DNA of 64,000 nt from Deinococcus aquaedulcis (lineage in GTDB: Bacteria; Deinococcota; Deinococci; Deinococcales; Deinococcaceae): positions 124,001-188,000 of the forward strand of contig NZ_JAHRBL010000005.1 of NCBI RefSeq assembly GCF_019693445.1, written 5' to 3'. The notes under the pieces are model-generated. The model did not search any database, was not told the DNA's origin, and worked only from the letters and a program-made list of their open reading frames with translations. A program made the position numbers and the translations under genes. Of this stretch, positions 29,304 through 38,172 are shown piece by piece. Each line of letters opens with the position of its first letter. Position 1 is the stretch's first letter.

Positions 29304-29309
29304 AGTGTA
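29304..29309 (-). promoter_or_regulatory. -10 box, leaderless GT4 gene
   Basis: TACACT on the minus strand, 6 nt before GTG 29297. Confidence 0.65.
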
Positions 29310-29343
29310 GCCCTCACGGGCCCCCCCTGCGAGCCGGGGCCCG

Positions 29344-29349
29344 TATCCT
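29344..29349 (+). promoter_or_regulatory. -10 box, leaderless hisA
   Basis: TATCCT, 7 nt before ATG 29357. It lies 34 nt from the divergent GT4 box, so the two promoters are back to back. Confidence 0.6.
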
Positions 29350-29356
29350 GGGCCCC

Positions 29357-30079
29357 ATGAGTGCCCCCTCGCCCCTCCTCATTCCCTGCGTGGATATTCA
29401 ATCGGGCCGCGCCGTGCGCCTCTACGAAGGCGACCCGGACCGCGAAACGGTCTATTTCGAGTCGCCTCTGGCCGCCGCGAAACACTGGGTGTCGCTGGGC
29501 GCCAGCCTCGTGCACCTTGTGGACCTGGACGCCGCCACCGGGCGCGGCGAGAACCGCGCGGTGATTCACCAGATCACGCAGGACCTGGGCGTGCCTGTGG
29601 AGGTGGGCGGCGGCATCCGCACCCGCGAAGCCGCCGAGGCGCTGCTGGAAGCCGGGGTGGACCGGGTGGTGATCGGCACGGCCGCCGTGAAGCAGCCGGA
29701 ACTGGTGCGCGAGCTGATCGCCGCCCACGGCCCGGCGCGCGTGGTGGTCAGCCTGGACGCCCGGGGCTTAGAGGTCGCCACCCACGGCTGGGCCCAGGGC
29801 AGCGGCGTGGGCGTGGGCGAACTGACGCCGGTGCTGTCGGCGGCCGGCCTGCAAACCCTGATTTTTACCGATGTGACCCGCGACGGCACCCTGCGCGGCC
29901 TGGACCGCGAGCTGATGCGGCAGGTGCGCGCCCTGTGGACCAGCACCCTGATCGTGGGCGGCGGCGTGGCGAACCTGGACGACGTGGCGCTGCTGCAGGA
30001 AGAAGGCATTGAGGGCGCCATTGTGGGCCGGGCCATCTACGAGGGCACGCTGCCCTATCCGCTGCCCGCGCAGGGCTAA
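29357..30079 (+). CDS. hisA: HisA, ProFAR isomerase of histidine synthesis
   Basis: A 240-residue TIM barrel that isomerises ProFAR to PRFAR. The first catalytic Asp is in [18 protein letters not shown], and the second in [16 protein letters not shown]. Phosphate-binding glycines are in [17 protein letters not shown] and [13 protein letters not shown]. Length matches the family. It stands alone; no other his gene is in the window. TrpF activity as in PriA is not indicated by sequence but cannot be excluded by eye. Confidence 0.95.
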   Translation: MSAPSPLLIPCVDIQSGRAVRLYEGDPDRETVYFESPLAAAKHWVSLGASLVHLVDLDAATGRGENRAVIHQITQDLGVPVEVGGGIRTREAAEALLEAGVDRVVIGTAAVKQPELVRELIAAHGPARVVVSLDARGLEVATHGWAQGSGVGVGELTPVLSAAGLQTLIFTDVTRDGTLRGLDRELMRQVRALWTSTLIVGGGVANLDDVALLQEEGIEGAIVGRAIYEGTLPYPLPAQG

Positions 30080-30221
30080 GCCGGCACTCAGGTGAGCCGA
30101 AGGCGAGGGGGAGCGGCCTCGCAGAGTGAAGACGGAACGTACGGGGCTCCGGCGATGGAAAAGTATCCTTTCGCTCTTCCCAAATAGGCTTTGGCCTCGG
30201 AGGAGTCCCGTATAACTTCCC

Positions 30222-31013
30222 TCAGCGCTGGCGCAGGCCAGCGGCCATGCGGACCAGCAGCAGCAGGGCAAAGGCCACCACCACCATCACCGCCGAGAGC
30301 ACCAGCGCCGGCCCCAGGTCCGATTCCAGCGCGGCGTAGATGGCGAGGGTGATGGAGCGGGTTTTGCCCGGCAGCGACCCAGCGAACAGGATGGTGGCGC
30401 CAAATTCGCCCAGGGCCCGCGCCCAGGTGAGAATCAGGCCCTCCAGCAGAAAGGGCAACGCCAGCGGCCACGTGATCAGGCGAAACACCGCCCAGCGCCC
30501 GGCGCCGTCGGTGCGGGCGGCGGCTTCCACGTCTGGGTCCACGGCGGCAAAGCCCGCGCGGGCGGCGCGCAGGTAAAACGGCGCCGAAACGAACAGCTGT
30601 GCCAGCACCACCGCCGCCGGTGAGAACGCCACGCTGACGCCCGCCAGTTCCAGCGGCGGCCCCAGCCAGCCCTGGCGCCCAAACACCAGCAGCAGCCCCA
30701 CCCCCGCCACCACGGGCGGCAGCACGATGGGCAGGTCCAGCAGCGTTTCCAGCGCCGCCTTGCCGGGAAAGTGAAATCGGGCCAGTGCCCAGGCCACCGG
30801 GGTCACCAGCACCACGGTCAGGGCCACCGCGCAGCCGGTGGTCAGCAGGCTCACGCGCAGGGCGTCCTGCACGGCGGGGCTCTGCAGGGTGGGCCAGAAG
30901 GCGGGGCCCAGTCCGCGCGCCAGCAGCGCCAGTACCGGCAGCAGCAAAAAGGCCACCAGCAGCCCCCCCAGCGCCGCTGGCAGCAGGGGCAAGCTCTCCT
31001 GCGCGCGCCGCAC
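30222..31013 (-). CDS. modB: molybdate ABC transporter permease
   Basis: A 263-residue inner-membrane permease with about five to six helices (LGGLLVAFLLLPVLALLARG at the start). The cytoplasmic coupling loop with the EAA motif reads AARTDGAGRWAVFRLITWPL, followed by RALGEFGATILFAGSLPGKT, typical of ModB. It starts 5 nt after the modA stop on the same strand, so modA-modB form an operon. The ATPase gene modC is not found downstream or elsewhere in this window. Confidence 0.92.
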   Translation of the reverse strand: MRRAQESLPLLPAALGGLLVAFLLLPVLALLARGLGPAFWPTLQSPAVQDALRVSLLTTGCAVALTVVLVTPVAWALARFHFPGKAALETLLDLPIVLPPVVAGVGLLLVFGRQGWLGPPLELAGVSVAFSPAAVVLAQLFVSAPFYLRAARAGFAAVDPDVEAAARTDGAGRWAVFRLITWPLALPFLLEGLILTWARALGEFGATILFAGSLPGKTRSITLAIYAALESDLGPALVLSAVMVVVAFALLLLVRMAAGLRQR

Positions 31014-31018
31014 GCGGC

Positions 31019-31789
31019 CTACGGGGTGGGGCGCGGCGCCGGCCGAAAGCCCCAGCGCCGCAGAATCGTTTGCCCCTCGGCCGACAGCACAAAAGCCACG
31101 AAGGCCTGCGCGGCCTGGGGGTTCGCGCTGCCCTTCACCACGCCCAGGGGGTAGCTGGCGTTCTGGTTAAACCGCGTGGGCAGGGCGATAAGGCGCACCC
31201 TGGCTTTCAGGGCGGGCGTGACATCGGTCTGGTAAACCACGGCGGCGTCGGCCTCGCCCAGGCCCACCTTCAGCGCCACCTGCCGCACGTTGGGTTCCTC
31301 GCTGACCACATTCTTCAGCACCCGGGCCGAAAAGTCCTTGCCGTAGGTGCCCGCCTTCTCCACGGCTGTTAGCATGCGCCGGGTGTAGTCGCCGGCCGGC
31401 ACCGCGCGGTCGGCAATCACCAGTTTCACGCCGGGGCGCGCCAGATCGGCCAGGGTGGTCACGGCGCGGCTGCTCTGCGGGGCAATGATGGCCAGCCGGT
31501 TACTGACAAAAAGCGTCCCCGGGTTCAGCAGGCCCGCGCGCACCAGAGGCTCAAACTGCGCGCTGTTGGCGCTGGCGTACACGTCGGCCCGGGCGCCCTG
31601 TTCCAGCTGGGTGCGCAGCACCTGCGAGCCCGCGAACTGAAAGGTCGTCCGGTGCCCGGTGCGGGTGTCAAAGGCCCGGCCCAGCTCCGTAAAGGCGTCG
31701 GTGAGCGAGGCGGCGGCGAACACCGTGAGGTTCGCCGCCTGGGCCGAACCCGCCAGCAGCAGGCCCAGCAAGAGCAGGGGACGCTTCAT
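31019..31789 (-). CDS. modA: molybdate-binding periplasmic protein
   Basis: A 256-residue substrate-binding protein with a signal peptide (MKRPLLLLGLLLAGSAQA). It then follows the ModA pattern: LTVFAAASLTDAFTELGRAF, TFQFAGSQVLRTQLEQGARA, VYASANSAQFEPLV and ADAAVVYQTDV. Molybdate or tungstate is the expected ligand. The ATG 31789 is preceded by TGCTATCAC, an extended -10, at a 7-nt distance. A longer frame to 31855 lacks support. It is followed by modB. Confidence 0.93.
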   Translation of the reverse strand: MKRPLLLLGLLLAGSAQAANLTVFAAASLTDAFTELGRAFDTRTGHRTTFQFAGSQVLRTQLEQGARADVYASANSAQFEPLVRAGLLNPGTLFVSNRLAIIAPQSSRAVTTLADLARPGVKLVIADRAVPAGDYTRRMLTAVEKAGTYGKDFSARVLKNVVSEEPNVRQVALKVGLGEADAAVVYQTDVTPALKARVRLIALPTRFNQNASYPLGVVKGSANPQAAQAFVAFVLSAEGQTILRRWGFRPAPRPTP

Positions 31790-31796
31790 GCGCCCT

Positions 31797-31802
31797 GTGA
31801 TA
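31797..31802 (-). promoter_or_regulatory. extended -10 box, leaderless modA
   Basis: TATCAC preceded by TGC (TGn extension) on the minus strand, 7 nt before ATG 31789. Confidence 0.55.
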
Positions 31803-32104
31803 GCAGATGGCCGCGCCGGGCAGGTCAGACCGGGTTTGTCGGTCCCCCTCGCCACGAAGGGGGCGGACCGTACTCAAGTGAAGAAAGAAAGCCCTGCGCA
31901 CAACATGGTCGGAGCCGGCTGGCTGCCCGCTGCGGCGCCGCTCTACGAGTCCAGTGCAAGAGGGGTCGCCGGGAAAGTTGATGCTGTCCGCCCCCTTGGT
32001 CAGCCCGCAAGCGGCTGGTCAAATGCATACACCGGAGCCCACTTCTTCCTCTGCTCATTCCGGGCGAAAAGAACTGGCTGGTTACCCCTCGCCGCACGTC
32101 CGTT
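31803..32104. other. intergenic region, 302 bp
   Basis: Lies between the modA promoter and the BrkB-like gene stop. It holds an imperfect inverted repeat CGGTCCCCCT (31840-31849) / AGGGGGCGGACCG (31858-31870), which could be the BrkB terminator or an operator upstream of modA. No gene seen. Confidence 0.5.
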
Positions 32105-33274
32105 TCAGCGTCGGCGCCCGCCGGTCAAGCCCAGCAGACGCAGCACGATCACGGCTGGTACCGCCAGCAGGGCCAGCAGGGCGTTGCCCAGCGCCGCGCG
32201 CACGGTGGGCAGCACCCGCCCCTCTTCCCGCCGGGGCACCTGCGGCAACACGCGGGGGAGCGCGGGCACCCTCACGCCCAGCACCCGGCCCCGGGCGTCG
32301 CGCACCGGGCCGTCGGCGCCGGCTTTGGCAGTGCGCTCCTGCTCGCTCTCGGCCGGGTCAATGTCCACGCCCTGGGCGGCCAGGGCTTCTTTCTTGGCGG
32401 TGTTGGCCGCGCCGCCCGCGTGGGTGCCGAATTTCTGCGAGTACACCCAGGTCACTTCTGCCCCAAAGAAAAAGATCATGGCCGAGTAGTAGATCCACAG
32501 CAGCAGCAGCACCAGCGAGGCCGCGCCCGCAAACACGCTGCCCGGCGCCGCCTGCCCCAGATACAGGCCAATGCCCAGCTGCCCCAGGGTGAACAGCGCC
32601 GACGTGAACAGGCCCCCCACCCAGACCTCGCGCCACTCCAGCTTCACGTCGGGCAGCACCTTGTAGATGCCGGCGAACACCGGGGCCAGACACAGCGTGG
32701 AGAGCAGCACCGTGCCCAGGCGCACGAACAAGGCGCCGGCGCCAATGGTGTCGCCCAGGTGCTGCGCAATGGCCGAGAGGTAGGTGTTCAGGCCCAGGAA
32801 AATAATCAGGATCAGCCCAATCGCCAGGATCATCAGGAAAGACTTCACCCGCGTCCACAGCACATGCACGATGCCCCGGGGCGGCGCGGGATCAGCGCCC
32901 CACATGGTGTTCAGGGCGTCCTGCAGCTGCACGAACAGCCCGGTGGCCCCCATGAACAGGGTCACGCCCGCCACCACCGAGGCGACCACGCTGCTTTTTT
33001 GCAGGGTGTCGGGCTTGATCAGGCCGCGCAGAAACTCAGCGGCATCGGCCCCCAGGTTCTGGGTCACCACGCCGCTGGCTCCAAACAGCTGGTCCAGAAA
33101 CCCCTCGTTGGTCAGAAAGCGGCTGGCCACGATCACGGCGATGAGCAGCAGCGGCGCCAGGCTGAACATGGCGTAGTAGGCGATGGCCGCCGCCAGCCGG
33201 GGGGCCTTGTCCTGCCCGAAGGCCAAAAAGGCCTCGCGCAGCAGGGTGAACAGATCGGCGGGCGAGAGCCTCAT
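32105..33274 (-). CDS. YihY/BrkB-family membrane protein
   Basis: A 389-residue inner-membrane protein of the YihY/BrkB family (formerly called RNase BN). The opening [20 protein letters not shown] is the family signature. About six helices follow ([53 protein letters not shown], and so on), with [20 protein letters not shown] near residue 275. The C-terminal ~100 residues are a charged, probably cytoplasmic tail with a last hydrophobic stretch. Transport or envelope functions are proposed for the family but not settled. TACACT 7 nt upstream supports ATG 33274. Confidence 0.9.
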   Translation of the reverse strand: MRLSPADLFTLLREAFLAFGQDKAPRLAAAIAYYAMFSLAPLLLIAVIVASRFLTNEGFLDQLFGASGVVTQNLGADAAEFLRGLIKPDTLQKSSVVASVVAGVTLFMGATGLFVQLQDALNTMWGADPAPPRGIVHVLWTRVKSFLMILAIGLILIIFLGLNTYLSAIAQHLGDTIGAGALFVRLGTVLLSTLCLAPVFAGIYKVLPDVKLEWREVWVGGLFTSALFTLGQLGIGLYLGQAAPGSVFAGAASLVLLLLWIYYSAMIFFFGAEVTWVYSQKFGTHAGGAANTAKKEALAAQGVDIDPAESEQERTAKAGADGPVRDARGRVLGVRVPALPRVLPQVPRREEGRVLPTVRAALGNALLALLAVPAVIVLRLLGLTGGRRR

Positions 33275-33281
33275 GCCGGGC

Positions 33282-33287
33282 AGTGTA
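33282..33287 (-). promoter_or_regulatory. -10 box, leaderless BrkB gene
   Basis: TACACT on the minus strand, 7 nt before ATG 33274. Confidence 0.65.
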
Positions 33288-33446
33288 AGGGGCCCCCCAG
33301 CCGCCCTCCGTGACAGCAGGTTAAGGCTCTGCCCATGCAGCTGGCCTCCCCCCACGCTGTTCCCTGGGCCCAGACCTGAACCTTGGGCGAACAGCGCCAT
33401 CCGAACGGGCTGGCCCCACAGTTGGTGGAGCAGCCGGCATCCGTAT

Positions 33447-33452
33447 TAGCCT
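33447..33452 (+). promoter_or_regulatory. -10 box, leaderless thioesterase gene
   Basis: TAGCCT, 7 nt before ATG 33460. Confidence 0.55.
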
Positions 33453-33459
33453 ACGCACC

Positions 33460-33882
33460 ATGCGCGCCATTCCCGCCGGCTTTACCCAGACCCTCACCGT
33501 CACCGTGACCGACGACATGACCGTGGACTTTGGCGAACTGGGCCGCGTGCACCCGGTGTACGCGACCTACTGGATGGCCAAGCACTTTGAAGAAGCGGGC
33601 CGCAAGATCATCCTGCCGTTTTTAGAAGACGGCGAGGGCGGCATTGGCATGCAGGTGGACGTAACACACACCGCTTCGGCGCTGCCCGGCATGACGGTCA
33701 CCGTGACCGCCACCTTTGAGCGGCAGGAAGGGCGGCGCATCTACGCCTCTATGGTCGCCGTGAACGAACTGGGCGACGACATTGGCCGGGGCGGCAGTAT
33801 CCAGGCCGTGCTGCCCCAAAGCCGAATTGATGAGGGCTTTGAAGGGCTGCGGGCCCGCTGGGCGGCGCATCAGGGGCGTTGA
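33460..33882 (+). CDS. hotdog-fold thioesterase family protein
   Basis: A 140-residue single hotdog domain, like the fluoroacetyl-CoA/4-hydroxybenzoyl-CoA thioesterase group. [20 protein letters not shown] leads to the helix [20 protein letters not shown], then strands [19 protein letters not shown] and [20 protein letters not shown]. The acyl-CoA substrate is not evident. It is divergent from the BrkB-like gene. Confidence 0.85.
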   Translation: MRAIPAGFTQTLTVTVTDDMTVDFGELGRVHPVYATYWMAKHFEEAGRKIILPFLEDGEGGIGMQVDVTHTASALPGMTVTVTATFERQEGRRIYASMVAVNELGDDIGRGGSIQAVLPQSRIDEGFEGLRARWAAHQGR

Positions 33883-33906
33883 TGGTGAATGGTTCACGGG
33901 TGATGG

Positions 33907-34288
33907 ATGATGGACGGGGCAGGCCTGCCCAGCTTGAGCGAAGAGTCTTGCACCCAGCTTGAAGACGCCGTGACCACAGCCCTGGCCCGGTCGCCTTTTG
34001 CCGAACGGCGGGGGCTCTGGTGTGATGACGTGGCGCTTGAACCGCCCGCCACGGGGCCTGGCCGGCACCTGTTCGAGCACAGCGGCGAACGGTTGGGAAC
34101 CGCGCGGATCGGCCAGGGTAAGACCGGGATGGGGGGCCCTGTACGGGCTGACGGTCCGGTTCAGTCCTCGCGCCCAGCAGGCGTCTTTGCGGGGCGAACC
34201 GCTCAGCCCCTTTCTCCCGGGGCCGGGGGCGGAGCCCTGACTGTACCTTCATGCGCCCACAGGGCAGCTGGTGCTTCAGCTGTTGTGA
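33907..34288 (+). pseudogene. remnant of an unknown gene (frameshift and stop)
   Basis: One frame from ATG 33907 reads MMDGAGLPSLSEESCTQLED and EHSGERLGTARIGQ. After about 34115 the coding-like text moves to the next frame: LYGLTVRFSPRAQQASLRGE and PLSPFLPGPGAEP. It then has TGA (34238-34240) followed directly by LYLHAPTGQLVLQLL and TGA (34286-34288). A G-run at 34129-34138 is the likely indel site. Together these look like one ~125-residue protein broken by a frameshift and a stop. Family not recognised. Confidence 0.35.
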
Positions 34289-34380
34289 TACGGACTGCCG
34301 TCCATTTCCATCACATCTAGAAAAGAACTGGATGTTCCCCGCCTTTGGCGCTGTTCCAGCCCAATGCCCGGAAATCCGTC

Positions 34381-34583
34381 TTTTCAATGGTGCAGACAGT
34401 TTTCAAGCGTGGCGAGTGGCCCACGGCAGAAACGTCGTCTGGGACGCTTGACTCGCCTATCCCCCTTCCCGACCTCTGCTTCGCCGCTCTGCGAGTCCCC
34501 CACGAGGGGGGAGGGGGAAAACACCGTGTCTATCAGGGCGTCCTCTGTAGAACGCTGAAACTGTCCGCACCATTGATGAATCC
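34381..34583. repeat. dispersed ~200-bp element with inverted ends, copy 1
   Basis: The left end TCAATGGTGCAGACAGTTTT (from 34384) reappears inverted at the right end. On the minus strand from 34577 it reads TCAATGGTGCGGACAGTTTC. The interior contains CTTCGCCGCTCTGCGAGTCC and CCACGAGGGGGGAGGGGGAA. The reverse complement of this copy resembles the element at 57641-57836 along its length. No ORF of note, so it is non-autonomous or regulatory. Confidence 0.6.
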
Positions 34584-34707
34584 AGGTGGCCCAGCCGCGT
34601 TTTTGTTTTCGTTCACGCCGTGAACAGGAGCGCGGCGCCCCGGCCTGGCGCTATGCCTTCCCCCCCGCGCCTTCTCCCTGTGCCTTCTGTTCATGGCCCC
34701 CCCTGAA

Positions 34708-34722
34708 CCCGGTTCAACCGGG
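34708..34722. promoter_or_regulatory. palindromic operator-like site before malic enzyme gene
   Basis: Perfect palindrome CCCGGTTCAACCGGG (7-bp arms, one central base), ending 6 bp before the -10 box. It overlaps the -35 position, so a bound protein could block or contact RNA polymerase. Confidence 0.5.
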
Positions 34723-34728
34723 GCCCGC

Positions 34729-34734
34729 TATGCT
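34729..34734 (+). promoter_or_regulatory. -10 box, leaderless malic enzyme gene
   Basis: TATGCT, 8 nt before ATG 34743. Confidence 0.6.
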
Positions 34735-34742
34735 GGAACGCC

Positions 34743-36476
<1,734 letters not shown>

Positions 36477-36504
36477 GAGTGGATGGGGGATGGGTGATGG
36501 GAAA

Positions 36505-36541
36505 AGAGGGCAGGCGAATAAGGCGCCCTCTAACCGATTAT
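36505..36541 (+). terminator. hairpin after malic enzyme gene
   Basis: AGAGGGC (36505-36511) pairs with GCCCTCT (36535-36541), 29 nt after the stop. No strong T tail. Confidence 0.4.
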
Positions 36542-36690
36542 TGCGGCTTTGCATCGCGGATAAACCGGGTGTGCGGTTGCCCTGAACCTGATGACCTGTC
36601 ATACATTTAACGAACGTCTGCGCGGCTCTTCCCAAAGGTTTCCCTGGCTGGAAGCCTCTGGACCGCACAGACCCTACCCCCGGAGGCTCC

Positions 36691-37131
36691 ATGACCCATG
36701 CCCGCATCCTGACGTTCACCCTCTCGGCGCTGCTTCTGGGCAGTGTCAGCCAGGGGCAGCGCCTTCAGCTACCCGCCCAGCCGGCCGCGTCGCAGGCCAA
36801 GCTGCTGTTTTCCTATGTGGCGTTCCTGTCCACGGACGACCATTTCAATTCCAGCGGCACCCGGCTGCAGAGCGTGGCGGCCATCATCCAGCAGGACCGC
36901 GCGAACTACCACACCCTCAAACTGGACGCCTGCGACGGCGCCGAGCGGTATTTTTCCAGCAAGGCCAACCGCGCCGCCCTGAGCACCATGGTGGCCCGCG
37001 CCACGGTGCCCGCCAGCCTGAAAAACCGCATCCTGAACGCCACGCCCGTGGTGCGGGTGTCGGTGTACCGGGGCACGGCGGCCGATTATGTCACCCTGGC
37101 CGAGCTGCCCTCGTCCACCTGTGGCCGTTAG
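36691..37131 (+). CDS. secreted hypothetical protein
   Basis: A 146-residue exported protein. The signal peptide is ARILTFTLSALLLGSVSQG, followed by a mature domain with LLFSYVAFLSTDDHFNSSGT, ACDGAERYFSSKANRAALST and VVRVSVYRGTAADYVTLAEL. Two Cys could form a disulfide. GGAGG lies 4 nt before the ATG. It ends 18 nt before the M15 peptidase start and is probably cotranscribed with it, which hints at an envelope role. Family not recognised. Confidence 0.72.
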   Translation: MTHARILTFTLSALLLGSVSQGQRLQLPAQPAASQAKLLFSYVAFLSTDDHFNSSGTRLQSVAAIIQQDRANYHTLKLDACDGAERYFSSKANRAALSTMVARATVPASLKNRILNATPVVRVSVYRGTAADYVTLAELPSSTCGR

Positions 37132-37149
37132 GCGCACACGCTTCGCGGC

Positions 37150-37929
37150 GTGCTAAGGGTTGGGCTCTGGCTGGCCCTGCTGCTGGCCTCCCCGGCGTCT
37201 GCCCTGACCACGCAGGAACGGGCGCAGGTCGCGGCCCTGATTCGGGCGTACCCCGCGTTTCTCAGCCGGGTGGAAGGCGACACGCTGATCTGGCGGGACG
37301 GCACCCGCATGCCCCTGACCCACAGCCGCGCGGCCACCTACGTGGACCTGTTGAACGCACCGGGTCTGCTGGACCAGTTGGCCACCCGCTACCCGGCCTG
37401 TGCCCCGCTGCGGCCCCCGGCGTGGAACGTGGACCCCGGGCGCGTGCGCTTTGAACCGTTCTTCCGCAAGATGTACGGCGCCTCGGCCGCCGAGGTGGCC
37501 GGCCACCTGACCGACGTGAACTGGTTCGGCCAGCGACTGCGCGTGACGCAGGTGAACGGCGCAGCCCGCAGCCTCGCCGCCGTGGCGGCCGAACTGGCCG
37601 GGCGGCCCCAGGTCCGGCCCTTCGTGACCCCCAGTGCGGGCACCTTCAACTGGCGCACGATTGCTGGCACGCCCCGCCTGAGCGTGCACGCCTTCGGCGC
37701 GGCCATAGACCTGAACGTGGAGCGCTCGGCGTACTGGGCCTGGGGCGGCTACCGCGAGGGCCAGCGCGGCATTCCCTACCGCAACGCCTTTCCCCTGGCG
37801 CTGGTGCAGGTCTTCGAGCGCCACGGCTGGATCTGGGGTGGCCGCTGGTACCACCACGACACCATGCACTTCGAATACCGCCCCGAATTGACTGGACCCG
37901 AAGCCTGTGCAGCAGCGTCCAAGGGTTAG
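37150..37929 (+). CDS. secreted M15-family metallopeptidase
   Basis: A 259-residue exported peptidase of the D-Ala-D-Ala carboxypeptidase/VanY-like M15 family. A signal peptide (LRVGLWLALLLASPASA) is followed by the catalytic domain. Zinc ligands are seen in LSVHAFGAAIDLN (His-x6-Asp) and HHDTMHFEYRPEL (His), with Trp/Gly-rich HGWIWGGRWY before the last. Cell-wall peptide trimming is the expected role. The start is GTG 37150, 18 nt after the upstream secreted protein, probably in one operon. Confidence 0.87.
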   Translation: MLRVGLWLALLLASPASALTTQERAQVAALIRAYPAFLSRVEGDTLIWRDGTRMPLTHSRAATYVDLLNAPGLLDQLATRYPACAPLRPPAWNVDPGRVRFEPFFRKMYGASAAEVAGHLTDVNWFGQRLRVTQVNGAARSLAAVAAELAGRPQVRPFVTPSAGTFNWRTIAGTPRLSVHAFGAAIDLNVERSAYWAWGGYREGQRGIPYRNAFPLALVQVFERHGWIWGGRWYHHDTMHFEYRPELTGPEACAAASKG

Positions 37930-38172
37930 ACGCTGCCGAAATGGTGATAGCACCGCTCTTTTCCTCTTCCCCCTTTCCCCTCCTCCCTTAACCCAACCTG
38001 CCTCACTGCGCCCCCTTCCCCCGGCCCTCTACACTGGGGCAGTGAAGCGGCGAGTGGTTGAAAATCAGCGGTTAAGCGCCCATAGTCCTGGCCTCCTGTC
38101 TTTCCCACATCCCACAACCCACTCCCCACGCCCCGCCCCGAACTTGCAAAGCCGCGCAGTGGAGGGGCCTTT

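Larger units (their letters stand above)
33883..34742. other. 860-bp region between thioesterase and malic enzyme
   Basis: It holds the possible broken gene at 33907-34288, the inverted-end repeat element at 34381-34583, and the malic enzyme promoter region at 34700-34735. No intact gene is recognised. Confidence 0.6.
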
